A stretch of 64,000 nucleotides of DNA from Thalassovita sp. GTDB taxonomy: Bacteria > Pseudomonadota > Alphaproteobacteria > Rhodobacterales > Rhodobacteraceae. The translations under genes and the position numbers were made by a program. Within the stretch, counting starts at the first letter, position 1; every line of letters begins with the position of its first letter. The notes under the pieces were generated by a model. It made no database searches, was not told the DNA's origin, and saw only the letters and a program-made list of their open reading frames with translations. The DNA lies in NCBI GenBank assembly GCA_017792425.1, contig CP051233.1, forward strand, positions 964,402-1,028,401, written 5' to 3'. This document shows, in pieces, positions 32,190-40,738 of this stretch.

Positions 32190-33743
32190 ATGGCCTTGAC
32201 GGACTTCACGCAACAACATCCCGCGATAGGCGGCACGGTCGGGGGCTTGTTTCGCGATACAGCCAATGCAACGCCGGAAGCGGTCGCTCTGCGCTGCGGA
32301 GATTTGAGGCTGAGTTATGGCGCGCTGAATGAGCGGGTCAATCGACTTGCGAATGCATTGGCTTCGCGGAATCTTGTGCGAGGTGATCGCGTCGCGATTC
32401 TATCCGAGAACAACATAGACTATGTCGTGATCTTATTGGCGGCTGCCAAGCTCGGACTGATCGTCGCCTGTGTGAACTGGCGCTCTGCGGCCCGCGAAAT
32501 CGCGGCCAATATCGGCCTGACAAGACCAGGCTTTGTCTTCGTTTCGGATGCCTTTGCGGACAATCTGGGAGATGATGTCCCCTGTGTGCGGATAGGAGAT
32601 GAGCTGGATCGCCTGATTGCCGATGGCGAGGCGCACGAACCGGCGGGCGAAGTCGCCAGCGAAGATGGGCTGATAATCCTTTATACTAGTGGGACCACAG
32701 GCCGATCGAAAGGCGCGCTCGTGTCGCACCGGGCGATGATTGCACGCGGTTTGCTGATGCGGGCCGATTGGGCGATCCGGCGCACCGATGGATTCATCGC
32801 GTGGTCCCCGTTGTTCCACATGGCTTCTGCTGACCCGACCTTCGCGACATTGGTCCAAGGTGGCACGGTAACGATTGTCGAGAAATACGACCCTGCGGCG
32901 ATTGCTGATGCATTGACCGAACATGACGTAGGTTGGCTTGTGTTGATGCCCGGAATGATCGAAAGCCTTTCGGATGAGTTGGAGCGCCGCAACGCGCGGA
33001 TCAAACGGGTGGCGGCGGCTGGCTGTATGGCTAACCTCGTTCCAGCGGCTCAAATTGACAGGGTCACAAGGCTCTTGAACGCGCCGTTCCTCAATTCTTT
33101 CGGGTCGAGTGAAACTGGTATCACGCCCGCTTCAGGCAATTGGATCGAGGTTGGCGAGCCGATTGGGAATCTGGGCAAACTCCAGAACACCGCCTGTGAG
33201 ATCAAGCTGGTGGGGGATGACGGCGAGCTGGTGGAGCCCGGAAAAGTTGGCGAAATCTGCCTTCGATCTCCAACCCTGTTCTCAGGGTATTGGAACGACG
33301 TCGAAGCCACGCGAGCTGCCTTCCACGATGGTTGGTATCACATGGGCGATGCTTTCTACCGCGATGCACGTGGGCTTCTGCATTTTGCCGATCGCAAGAA
33401 ATATCTGATCAAGTCGGGCGGTGAGAACATCTACCCAGCCGAGATCGAAACCGTGCTGCGCAATGCTGACAGTATCGAAGATGCCGTAGTTGTGCGGCGC
33501 ACCGATCCGATCTGGGGCGAAGTGCCGGTGGCTTTTGTTGTGCCCGCAGTCGACGACCTCACCAAAGAGGATGTTCTTGCCCAACTCGACGGAAAGATCG
33601 CCCGGTTCAAGATGCCGAAGGAAGTGGTGTTGATCACGCCTGACGAGATCGAGCGCAACCCAACCGGAAAAATCCGACGCGACATCCTCGAAGCGCGTGC
33701 AGAGGTGTCATCAGGGGCATCAGCGTCCGGTGACTCAGCGTGA
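32190..33743 (+). CDS. AMP-dependent acyl-CoA synthetase
   Basis: A 517-residue adenylate-forming enzyme. The ATP loop is YTSGTTGRSKG at residues 165-175, the SFGSSETG motif is near residue 305, the hinge is YHMGDAF near residue 385, and the C-terminal Lys is in NPTGKIRRD. It makes an acyl-CoA from a free acid and is the likely entry step for the compound imported by the TRAP carrier. The ATG at 32190 lacks a clear ribosome site. It is followed, after about 110 bases, by the thiolase-like/DUF35 pair. Substrate specificity cannot be read directly. Confidence 0.9.
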   Translation: MALTDFTQQHPAIGGTVGGLFRDTANATPEAVALRCGDLRLSYGALNERVNRLANALASRNLVRGDRVAILSENNIDYVVILLAAAKLGLIVACVNWRSAAREIAANIGLTRPGFVFVSDAFADNLGDDVPCVRIGDELDRLIADGEAHEPAGEVASEDGLIILYTSGTTGRSKGALVSHRAMIARGLLMRADWAIRRTDGFIAWSPLFHMASADPTFATLVQGGTVTIVEKYDPAAIADALTEHDVGWLVLMPGMIESLSDELERRNARIKRVAAAGCMANLVPAAQIDRVTRLLNAPFLNSFGSSETGITPASGNWIEVGEPIGNLGKLQNTACEIKLVGDDGELVEPGKVGEICLRSPTLFSGYWNDVEATRAAFHDGWYHMGDAFYRDARGLLHFADRKKYLIKSGGENIYPAEIETVLRNADSIEDAVVVRRTDPIWGEVPVAFVVPAVDDLTKEDVLAQLDGKIARFKMPKEVVLITPDEIERNPTGKIRRDILEARAEVSSGASASGDSA

Positions 33744-33851
33744 CCATTTATTAAGGCTGCCCGCCAGTTTGATCTGCGGAAAGTCGAATTCAGCACCTAC
33801 TCGGTGGTCGCCCAATGAGCGCCGGATCGCGCGAACAAAAAGGAGAAACAG

Positions 33852-35030
33852 ATGAAGAAAGTGACATCGGCCGTCGTCGGGATTGGAGAGGTGCCTTCGG
33901 GGAAATTCCCCGAGCGCTCCGAGCTTGACGCAGCCATGACCGTGGCTCGCGGAGCCATTCTAGACGCGGGCCTCACCACCCAGGATATTGACGTCATTTT
34001 GCCGGTCGGCGCGCTCGCGCATTCGCATTGGAATGTGGACCTCGTGTTTTCGCGCCTTTGCGAGGAACTGGGAATGCTGCGTAGCGTCAAGATGAATTGT
34101 CAGGTCATGGCAGGCGGCGCGACGAGCTCTTCGGTTCTGGCCGTTGCAGATGCACTTATCGCTTCGGGTCAGGCTCGGCGGGTTCTCGTCGTTCATTCTG
34201 ACGCTGTCGGTTCCCTGCCGAAACAGCGAGGCATCGACCTTTTTGCAACCACCGGCGTGTCCGAAGAGTGGGAAGCGCCCTATGGCCACAACATGAACGC
34301 TGTGGGGGCGCTAGCCTCTGCGCGCTACATGCATGAAACTGGAACGACCGAGGCAGAACTGGCCTCTGTCGCCGTATCCCTGCGCAGGTGGGCGCAACTC
34401 AATCCGCATGCCATGTATCGTGACCCGTTGACGGTCGAAGAGGTGCTGGCCTCCAAAATGATCGCCACCCCCCTCCGCTCGCGCCACTGCAACATGCTAG
34501 CCGATGGGGCCGCCGCCTTCGTCGTTGCCGCCGCCGAGGACGCACCCAAGATCACCGACACACCAGTCTATGTTCGCGGACACGGGTCGCTGGTCACACA
34601 TTACACCCTGAGCCAGGACACCGATCTTGCTAAACTGGGCTTCCGCGAAGCCGGACAACAGGCCTATGCCGAAGCCGGGATCGGACCGAAGGACATACAG
34701 CTTGCCTCGATCTATGATGCCTATCCGGTCTGGCCGCTGATTTCGATGGACGGGTTGGACCTCTGCCGCGGCGAACGCGCGGGAGCTTTCATCGCCGCTG
34801 GCGAAACCTCGCCGGGCGGATCACTTCCAATGACCACGAACGGGGGAATGCTTTCGCAGGGGCACACTGGTGTCGGCGGCGGTATTGCCGTCATGGTCGA
34901 AGCCTTCCGACAACTAATGGGCAAGGCCGGGGAGCGGCAGGTGCCGAACCTTGTCAATGCCGTTGAAACCGCATCCGGGGGAACCTGGATGGATAGCCAC
35001 GTCACCATTCTTTCGAAGGAAGCAGCATGA
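33852..35030 (+). CDS. SCP2-type thiolase homologue lacking the nucleophilic Cys
   Basis: A 392-residue member of the thiolase superfamily. Aligned by eye with the intact homologue at 7.3 kb, the nucleophile position is Gly89 (MAGGATSSSVL against NACASSSTAL), with equal spacing to the next conserved Gly. The GHP loop reads SQGHTG, keeping His but not Pro, and the C-terminal Cys position reads ETASGGTW. Normal thiolysis is therefore unlikely. A precedent is the steroid side-chain aldolase Ltp2, a thiolase-like protein with a rebuilt active site that works with a DUF35 partner. Here a DUF35 gene overlaps the stop by 4 bases, so a retro-aldolase role is the leading inference. Confidence 0.85.
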   Translation: MKKVTSAVVGIGEVPSGKFPERSELDAAMTVARGAILDAGLTTQDIDVILPVGALAHSHWNVDLVFSRLCEELGMLRSVKMNCQVMAGGATSSSVLAVADALIASGQARRVLVVHSDAVGSLPKQRGIDLFATTGVSEEWEAPYGHNMNAVGALASARYMHETGTTEAELASVAVSLRRWAQLNPHAMYRDPLTVEEVLASKMIATPLRSRHCNMLADGAAAFVVAAAEDAPKITDTPVYVRGHGSLVTHYTLSQDTDLAKLGFREAGQQAYAEAGIGPKDIQLASIYDAYPVWPLISMDGLDLCRGERAGAFIAAGETSPGGSLPMTTNGGMLSQGHTGVGGGIAVMVEAFRQLMGKAGERQVPNLVNAVETASGGTWMDSHVTILSKEAA

Positions 35031-35443
35031 CCGACGCACCCCGCCCCCTTCCGCAGCCCACCAAGTGGTCCGCTCCCTATTGGGAGGCCGCGCGCGACCG
35101 TAAATTTGTCATCCAGACCTGTGCCGACTGCTACACGCCGATCATGTATCCGCGCAAGTTTTGCCCAAGTTGCCTAGGTGAAAACCTTGAATTTCGTCCC
35201 TCCAAAGGCACGGGCGAGATCTATACCGTGACGACGCAGCTTGCAGGCCCCCCATCGGGTTTCGCTGATAAATTGCCCTATGTGATCGCCGTGATCCGGC
35301 TCGACGAAGGCGTTCAGCTCATGTCGAACATCGTAGGCGAGAACCGCGAGAGCGCCGCCATCGGTGGCCGCGTCACGGTGGATTTCGAGATTGCACAGGA
35401 TGGCGAGACCGTGCTGCCTGTGTTCCGGCTGGCGAAGGATTGA
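35027..35443 (+). CDS. DUF35 Zn-ribbon/OB-fold protein, partner of the thiolase homologue
   Basis: A 138-residue protein with an N-terminal helix and rubredoxin-like zinc ribbon (C32-x2-C35 and C46-x2-C49, in TCADCYTPI and KFCPSCLG), followed by an OB-fold of about 80 residues (GTGEIYTVTTQ, then PYVIAVIRLDEG). DUF35 proteins bind acyl-CoA and form complexes with thiolase-superfamily proteins, for example in the steroid aldolase. The ATG overlap with the upstream gene strongly suggests a stable complex. It is the natural CoA-binding partner for the Cys-less thiolase homologue. Confidence 0.92.
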   Translation: MTDAPRPLPQPTKWSAPYWEAARDRKFVIQTCADCYTPIMYPRKFCPSCLGENLEFRPSKGTGEIYTVTTQLAGPPSGFADKLPYVIAVIRLDEGVQLMSNIVGENRESAAIGGRVTVDFEIAQDGETVLPVFRLAKD

Positions 35444-35446
35444 GCC

Positions 35447-36182
35447 ATGAGCGATCAAAGTAAACCCATTGCCGTTGTGACGGGCGGTGCGCAGGGAATC
35501 GGCGGGTCTTCTGGCCGATCGCGGGTGGACGGTCCATGCGCTTGACCTGAAACCCAACCCGCGCGACGATATCATCAGCCACATCTGTGATGTGACCGAC
35601 GAGACCCAGCTGATGGCCTTGGCCAAGAATATCGGAGCCTTGGATGCGCTGGTAACCGGTGCGGGCATCAACCTGCGACCGCATGACAATCGCGCCGAAG
35701 AGCTTGAGCTTGACGCTTGGGACAAAACCCTCGCGGTGAACCTAACCGGAACGATGCTGACGGTTCGGGCCTTTAGGCCGAAGATGCGAATGGACGGTTC
35801 GATCGTGACGTTGGGCAGCGTGGCTGCGATCCGCGCCATGCCCCTCGCTGATGCCTACACGGCAACCAAAGGCGCCGTCGTCGCGCTGACCCAGACCTGG
35901 GCCGTGGATTATTCGCGGTTCGGCATTCGGGTGAATTGCGTCTGTCCCGGTCCCGTCGAAACCGAGATGATGTCCGGTGTGATCGAGCGGTTTGGGAAGT
36001 CACAGCAAGTGCAACTTCCGCAGCAACGCATGGCCGCGCCGACTGAAGTCGGTAATGTTATTGCATTCCTATGTTCGCCGGAAAGCTCTTATGTGTCGGG
36101 GACGATCATTCCTATCGACGGGGGGGCCACGGCCCATAGCGCCGGGATGCCGTTTCCCAAACGGCGGGAGGGCCAGACGTGA
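35447..36182 (+). pseudogene. SDR-family dehydrogenase gene broken by an 11-bp frameshift
   Basis: The gene starts at ATG 35447 with a normal SDR opening (PIAVVTGGAQGIG) but runs out of frame at about 35503 and stops early. From about 35508 the frame shifted by one resumes as LLADRGWTVHALDLKPNP and continues to the end, with the catalytic Ser region, Y-T-A-T-K (ADAYTATKGAVVALT) and IPIDGG. If the 11-base unit AGGGAATCGGC at 35493-35503 were present twice in tandem, the whole frame would read through as GAQGIGRESAGLLADRG. So one repeat unit appears to have been lost. As given, no intact enzyme is made; a GTG at 35487 would yield a product without the nucleotide loop. Confidence 0.85.
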
Positions 36183-36622
36183 GTGACCGAGATAGCCAAG
36201 AATCCGAGGCGTCCGCGCCCGGGATTCCCACCCATTCAAACTTTTCCGAACTCATCGGTTTCCGCCTGATTTCGGCCAGCGCCGAACGTGTAGAAGCGAC
36301 GCTTGAGGTCACCGAAGCCCTTATGAACCGGAATAATGTGCTTCACGGTGGTGCAGTCATGGCATTTGCCGACCACCTCGGCGGCACGGGGGCGTTTTAT
36401 CATATGCTTCCTGGTGACAGCACGGTCACCATCGAAAGTAAGACCAACTTCCTACGTGCCGTCAGCCTCGGCGATACCGTGACCGGGGTGTGTGTGCCCC
36501 TCCACGCCGGACGTCGCACAAGCGTGTGGCAGACCACCCTGACCCGCCGGGACGGTAAAGTCATCGCCTTCGTTTCGCAAACCCACCTTCATTCCGGTGA
36601 CCTCGATTTCTCGACGAGGTAA
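36179..36622 (+). CDS. PaaI-type hot-dog thioesterase
   Basis: A 147-residue hot-dog thioesterase. The helix motif reads NVLHGGAVMAFADHLGGTGA, typical of the PaaI/HGG group, with TVTIESKTNFLRAV as the following strand. It would hydrolyse an acyl-CoA or aryl-CoA, freeing CoA. The GTG start at 36179 overlaps the SDR stop (GTGA), so it is the coupled last gene of this operon. With the synthetase at the front, the operon can both load and release CoA esters. Confidence 0.9.
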   Translation: MSDRDSQESEASAPGIPTHSNFSELIGFRLISASAERVEATLEVTEALMNRNNVLHGGAVMAFADHLGGTGAFYHMLPGDSTVTIESKTNFLRAVSLGDTVTGVCVPLHAGRRTSVWQTTLTRRDGKVIAFVSQTHLHSGDLDFSTR

Positions 36623-37331
36623 CGTCTATTTCACCCGCGCTTTTCCCCTCGTGATGCGATTCGTTCGCGGGCTTATGCCTTCTCGGCAGTGCTCTGCGCA
36701 CGATCTTTCTGGTAGACCTTTTGGCAGCTCTCGTGGGGTGCCGCTTCTCTTCGGCAGCCCTATAATGTCTATGCAACTGGCCTCGGTCATGGGAACCTCT
36801 TGTTTGTCGATCGAGAGACCTCAATCGTCAGGCAGGTGCCCACATTCCCAAATGCAAAGGATGGCGATCAGTCGAGTACGCCTGCCACAGACGCGATTGC
36901 CGCGCGAGCGGCTTCGTCCTTGGGCCGAACGATTAATCCGCTCAGTCAATTCGGCGGTTTTCACCCCCCAAACACCTGCGCCTCCTGCTCCACCTAGGGC
37001 AGGGCGGCGATATCGGTCATCTCGCGAATGGTCACCGCCGGAACTTCGCGTATATAATCAAACCAACCAGATGAGCTAGGCCCTCTCTTAGGTCACGCCG
37101 CCATCTGTCCCATAATCCCTGACGGCGGACAGTGCCGGGTTTCTCTTCACCACTGCCTGGCGGCCCTGAACCCAAAGCCGACGAAGCGGAAAGAAGAAAC
37201 GTCGAAAAACGTTGGATTGCGACGCTTAAGGAAGGTAGTCTAACGTGCGATACGCCTCTTTATGGAAGGGCTTCAGCGCCTTGAGCACGTCGCCAGCGCA
37301 GGCTCCCTTTTTAGCGGGCAGGAGAACGATC
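36623..37331. other. Gene-poor spacer with recombinase-tail relic
   Basis: About 700 bases after the thioesterase gene without a supported gene. Open frames here are short and have no family features. The only recognisable part is a 90-bp copy of the 3' end of the recombinase-linked gene at 39.7 kb (36961-37050). The region just before 37332 should hold the promoter of the secreted protein gene; no clear promoter was seen. Confidence 0.5.
36961..37050. repeat. 90-bp direct repeat, copy 1
   Basis: This segment matches 39657-39746 at about 84 of 90 positions in the same orientation. The second copy is the 3' end, including the stop codon, of the small helix-turn-helix gene next to the truncated serine recombinase. 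Copy 1 is therefore a relic of a second such gene. Similarity ends at the stop-codon side and at TTCGCG. The two copies flank about 2.6 kb holding the secreted protein and HNH genes. Confidence 0.85.
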
Positions 37332-38711
37332 ATGCCATTGAGAGTCTTTTCTCATAAACTTGTGATCATTGCGCTCTGCGTGCTTTTCCTCACGCCGGCA
37401 ACGGTTGTTTCAGCGGATGAGGATACAAGGGATGTTCAACAAATCCTCTCGGCGCTTGGGTATAATCCTGGTCCGCTGGATGGGCTATGGGGCGGAAGTA
37501 CCGCGCGAGCGCTAGAAGCCTATGCGGCCAGTGAAGGTCTGGCCTTTGAGGGTGCCTTGACCACGGAGCTTTATGACCACCTCGTTGCGCGTCATCCCGG
37601 GCTAGCAACTGGATACCGCCATCTAGAAGCCGCTCTTGATATGCCGCAGCCGCCCCTATTCCCCCTAGAGAACGACAGGTGTCTTACCGGCCAGAGTTTC
37701 GACAGTGTTTCTTCCGCCAATTACTACAAAGTCGTCGACCGCGACGTCCATGGCGCGACCCGCATCGGTGGTTTCATCAAAGTGATCGGGTACGTTCTGG
37801 CGAACCACATTAGTGCAAGATCTCGAGAGACGCCTGCCTACCAGTCAGGCCGTCCAGACGAAGATTTTAGATCATTCCTCGCCCATCTAGAAAACGCTGC
37901 CGCCGATCATGCATTTACGGAGTTGTTCTTCGCGCCCGGGGGCGGCCCGAGTCCCGCACATTGGGTGTCGGCCCTACTGAACAACCTGTCGTACCTCGTC
38001 AATTACACAGATCGTGTCGGCTTGTGGCGTGATGACGACCAGCGCGCGGCCCTCATTTCTTGGGGAAACCGCATTTACCACGTGTCGCACAACGTGTCCG
38101 GGCCAGGTAAGGGGCGCGAAATCCCGTCGGTGAGGTGGCCCGATACCCTGGCTCTGCAGGCTCTGGCCTATGTCAATTGGGGACTCGCGACGAGCAGCCC
38201 CGCTGCCTTCTCTGAAGGCGTAGAAGATTGGTTCACCCTTTTCAACCTCTTGGAGGCAAATGGCGGATTGCGGACCTTTCTGAATGGCGGCCGTTGGCAG
38301 GGTGTCGCCGGCCCAGAGAACAACGATTTCTACTACGACAATGCCCTTGGCTTCATGGTGATCGCAGCGGTTTCAAGCCAGACCGTCGGGATCGATCTGT
38401 TTAGCCAGGTTCGCAACGGCGCAACGCTGCATGATGCAATCGAGTGGCGTCTGCGCTATGTGACGGATTGGGAACGATTAGCGAACGTATCATCGCAGCC
38501 GCTCTATGATGATTACGAAGGGCGTCGGCGTTACTGGCAACGGTCTTCTTTCGGCGGCAACTGGGGTTGGACAGAAGCGTATATCGGAGCGTTTCCCGAC
38601 ACTGATCTTGCAATCCGTCTTGCAAGGGTAAACAGCGAAAGGGTCGGAACAGGTCGATATTCTTCCGCAACGATGGGACCGGCCTCGTGTCTGTATGGCC
38701 TGCATCGCTAA
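37332..38711 (+). CDS. Secreted peptidoglycan-binding-domain protein with unknown C-terminal domain
   Basis: A 459-residue protein with a signal peptide (residues 1-27, core LVIIALCVLFLTPATVV). Residues 33-80 form a PG_binding_1 domain (DVQQILSALGYNPGPLDGLWGGSTARALEAY written here in part as ALGYNPGPLDG). The remaining 350 residues are mostly helical with Trp/Tyr/Asn-rich loops (NNDFYYDNALGF, SFGGNWGWTEAY), somewhat like the alpha/alpha-toroid polysaccharide lyases such as alginate lyases; I am not sure of this. It probably acts in the periplasm on a wall- or matrix-type glycan. The ATG at 37332 has AGGAGA before it; an earlier start at 37245 would bury the signal. Confidence 0.6.
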   Translation: MPLRVFSHKLVIIALCVLFLTPATVVSADEDTRDVQQILSALGYNPGPLDGLWGGSTARALEAYAASEGLAFEGALTTELYDHLVARHPGLATGYRHLEAALDMPQPPLFPLENDRCLTGQSFDSVSSANYYKVVDRDVHGATRIGGFIKVIGYVLANHISARSRETPAYQSGRPDEDFRSFLAHLENAAADHAFTELFFAPGGGPSPAHWVSALLNNLSYLVNYTDRVGLWRDDDQRAALISWGNRIYHVSHNVSGPGKGREIPSVRWPDTLALQALAYVNWGLATSSPAAFSEGVEDWFTLFNLLEANGGLRTFLNGGRWQGVAGPENNDFYYDNALGFMVIAAVSSQTVGIDLFSQVRNGATLHDAIEWRLRYVTDWERLANVSSQPLYDDYEGRRRYWQRSSFGGNWGWTEAYIGAFPDTDLAIRLARVNSERVGTGRYSSATMGPASCLYGLHR

Positions 38712-39129
38712 GCTCGAACGCATAGGTTCCAAGCTATTTCGTTTAAGCCCCCCTTTGTACAACAACTGCTCCGCAGAGAGGTCATCAATGGAAGTCATAT
38801 CGAACGGCGGCTTCGCCCCGCAAACTGTAAATTCGTTGCAATCAGGATTTCGCGAACGAGGCAAATGGCTGGCTCTATGAAGGCGCGAAGCAGCGAATGA
38901 CAAAGTGATAGAAGTCCGCACTGGGCCGGAACCGACTGCAGGGTAACTGTATACGACTGGGGCTTGTTGACGGATATGGAGAGACTAGGCATACTTGAAG
39001 AGCAGTTCAGAGTCTGAAGGCATGTTCTGCGGGGAAAGACCAAGGCACTGAATCCATAAGGCGGTGCCTGTGAGGAGTGTAACACCTTCGCACCCGGTTC
39101 TCGATATTGTTCGAAAACAAAGGTGTAAG
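38712..39129. other. Spacer without a supported gene
   Basis: About 420 bases between the secreted protein gene and the HNH gene. Short frames exist on both strands, but none has a ribosome site together with recognisable protein features. I see no repeat, terminator or RNA gene in it. Confidence 0.45.
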
Positions 39130-39462
39130 ATGTCTACAAATCTACAAAGAATTCGAAACCACAAATACGGCACACAAGGGTGCCGATGTTTCTATTGTGA
39201 TCAACCAATGTGGTCAGGATCATCCGAGAATTTCCGAAAAGTCCATTCTATTTCAGAGCGTAAGGCTCGTTGGTTTCAATGCACAGCGGAACATTTGTTG
39301 GCAGTCTCCAGTGGTGGGCCTACCTCGTCCAGCAACGTCGTAGCTGCCTGCAAATTCTGTAACTCCCGCCGCCACCGAACGAAACAAGTGCTTGCGCCCA
39401 ATGCATATAGGCAAAAAGTACTCAACCGAATGGAACGTGGGCGCTGGATGCAGTTGGAATGA
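39130..39462 (+). CDS. HNH endonuclease
   Basis: A 110-residue protein with a compact HNH nuclease domain: a first zinc pair in CRCFYCDQPM (Cys20 and Cys23), the catalytic His55 in TAEHLLAVSSGG, Asn69, and a second zinc pair in ACKFCNSRR (Cys74 and Cys77). Such small nucleases occur alone, in phages or beside mobile elements. The start at 39130 has AAAGGTG upstream; an earlier GTG-type extension is unlikely. It lies inside the segment bounded by the 90-bp direct repeats and next to a recombinase fragment, so it was probably brought in with it. Confidence 0.85.
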   Translation: MSTNLQRIRNHKYGTQGCRCFYCDQPMWSGSSENFRKVHSISERKARWFQCTAEHLLAVSSGGPTSSSNVVAACKFCNSRRHRTKQVLAPNAYRQKVLNRMERGRWMQLE

Positions 39463-39656
39463 CTTTAGATTGGGCCGAGCAGCGACAGAAGGTGGCTGTA
39501 TCCGGAAAATCCCGAAATGAATAATTGAGAACACGCCTTGATTTTGAGTTCGCAGCGAATGGCCGCAATATGGGTGGTACACGGCTTTCCGGCATTATTC
39601 CCGAGGTCAGCTTCGAGCCGCCAGCGTAATCTGTCTAACCATCGTATCCGCAGCCT

Positions 39657-39746
39657 TCACCCCCCAAACACTTCCGCCTCCTGCTCCACCCAGGGCAGGG
39701 CCGCGATATCGGTCATCTCGCGAATGGTCACGGCCGGAACCTCGCG
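39657..39746. repeat. 90-bp direct repeat, copy 2
   Basis: The 3' end of the recombinase-linked helix-turn-helix gene, from its stop codon inward. About 84 of 90 bases match 36961-37050 in the same orientation. Because this copy continues as an intact gene beyond the repeat while copy 1 does not, copy 2 is the parent-like version. Confidence 0.85.
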
Positions 39747-40037
39747 CTTGTAGACCAGCCGCCGCAACACGGAGGGCGCAAGGTAAGCCAGCTTCAACTC
39801 CCTGGTGACATGCCGCTCCGCGAGGCCAATGTCAGCTGCCAGATCCTTGGCGGTGTCGAACTCACCGGCCTCCAGCCTGCGCCGCCAGCCCCAGGCGCGG
39901 CCGATGGCGCGCAGGATGTGCGGGTTCTGGAGGTTATCCTCCTCGGGGACGGTCCCGGCCGGGGGCAGGATCTTCGGGCGGCCGTTCTTCCTGCGCAGGG
40001 TGAGGGGGACGAAGACCTGGATGCTGTCTGTGCTCAT
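39657..40037 (-). CDS. Recombinase-linked helix-turn-helix protein
   Basis: A 126-residue protein: a basic N-terminal strand segment (IQVFVPLTLRRKNGRPKI), then a helix-turn-helix at about residues 62-95 (AKDLAADIGLAERHVTRELK), followed by AYLAPSVLRRLV, a pattern seen in the C-terminal DNA-binding parts of recombinases and KorB/ParB-like proteins. The ATG overlaps the stop of the recombinase fragment, so it is the second gene of a two-gene recombination module. Its last 90 bases are the second copy of the direct repeat found at 36.96 kb. Confidence 0.7.
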   Translation of the reverse strand: MSTDSIQVFVPLTLRRKNGRPKILPPAGTVPEEDNLQNPHILRAIGRAWGWRRRLEAGEFDTAKDLAADIGLAERHVTRELKLAYLAPSVLRRLVYKREVPAVTIREMTDIAALPWVEQEAEVFGG

Positions 40038-40738
40038 TCGGCAGCCTCCGCCCTGCGCGGGGTCATCATCTCGCGCATGACACCGGCAATGCCGTCGGTG
40101 CGGATGTCGATGATCAGTCCTTGGGCTGTCACCGTGACCCGGCGCACCAGAAGCTGGAGGATGCGGGCCTGCTCGGCGGGAAAGAGCTGGTCCCAGAGGT
40201 CATGGAACTGCTGCAGGGCGGTGACGACATCGCGTTCGGGAATGTCGTGTCCCTCGCGGGCCAGTGCCGCCAGAACCTGCGCGGTGGTTTCCGGGGTGCG
40301 GATCACGCGGCGGATCTCGGCAACAACAGCCCCCTCGACCGTGTCGGCGGCCAGTCGCTTCGGGATGCCGTCATCTTCGGTGTCCCGTGCCTTGATCGCG
40401 TCCATCGAGACGTAATAGCGGTAGCGGCGGGTACCCTTCTTCGTGCTGCTGGGGGTCATGGCGGCCCCCGTGGCCGAGAAGATCAGCCCCCTGAGCGGGG
40501 CCGGGGTTTGCGCGCGGGTGTTGTTGGCGCGCTTGCGCGGGCTTTCCTGCAGGGTGGCATGAACCTTGTCCCAGAGGGCCTGCCCGATGATGGCCTCGTG
40601 TTCCCCCGGATAGGAGATGCCCTTGTGCACGGCCTCGCCAAGGTAGAGGCGATTGTTCAGCAACCGGTAGAGCCCACCCTTGTCAAAGGGGCGCCCGGTC
40701 TTGCCGACGACACCTTCCGCGCGCAATTCCTTCACCAA
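40034..40738 (-). pseudogene. Large serine recombinase, N-terminally truncated
   Basis: About 234 residues of the middle and C-terminal parts of a large serine recombinase: GRPFDKGGLYRLLNNRLYLG, of the Recombinase domain, then the zinc-ribbon region around LRGLIFSATG and RRYRYYVSMDA, and a coiled-coil/C-terminal part ending AEAAE. The whole N-terminal catalytic domain with the nucleophilic Ser is missing; a typical protein is 500 residues or more. The break lies where dnaE2 ends. The fragment cannot recombine DNA by itself. It is followed by the small helix-turn-helix gene with a 4-base overlap. Confidence 0.85.
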
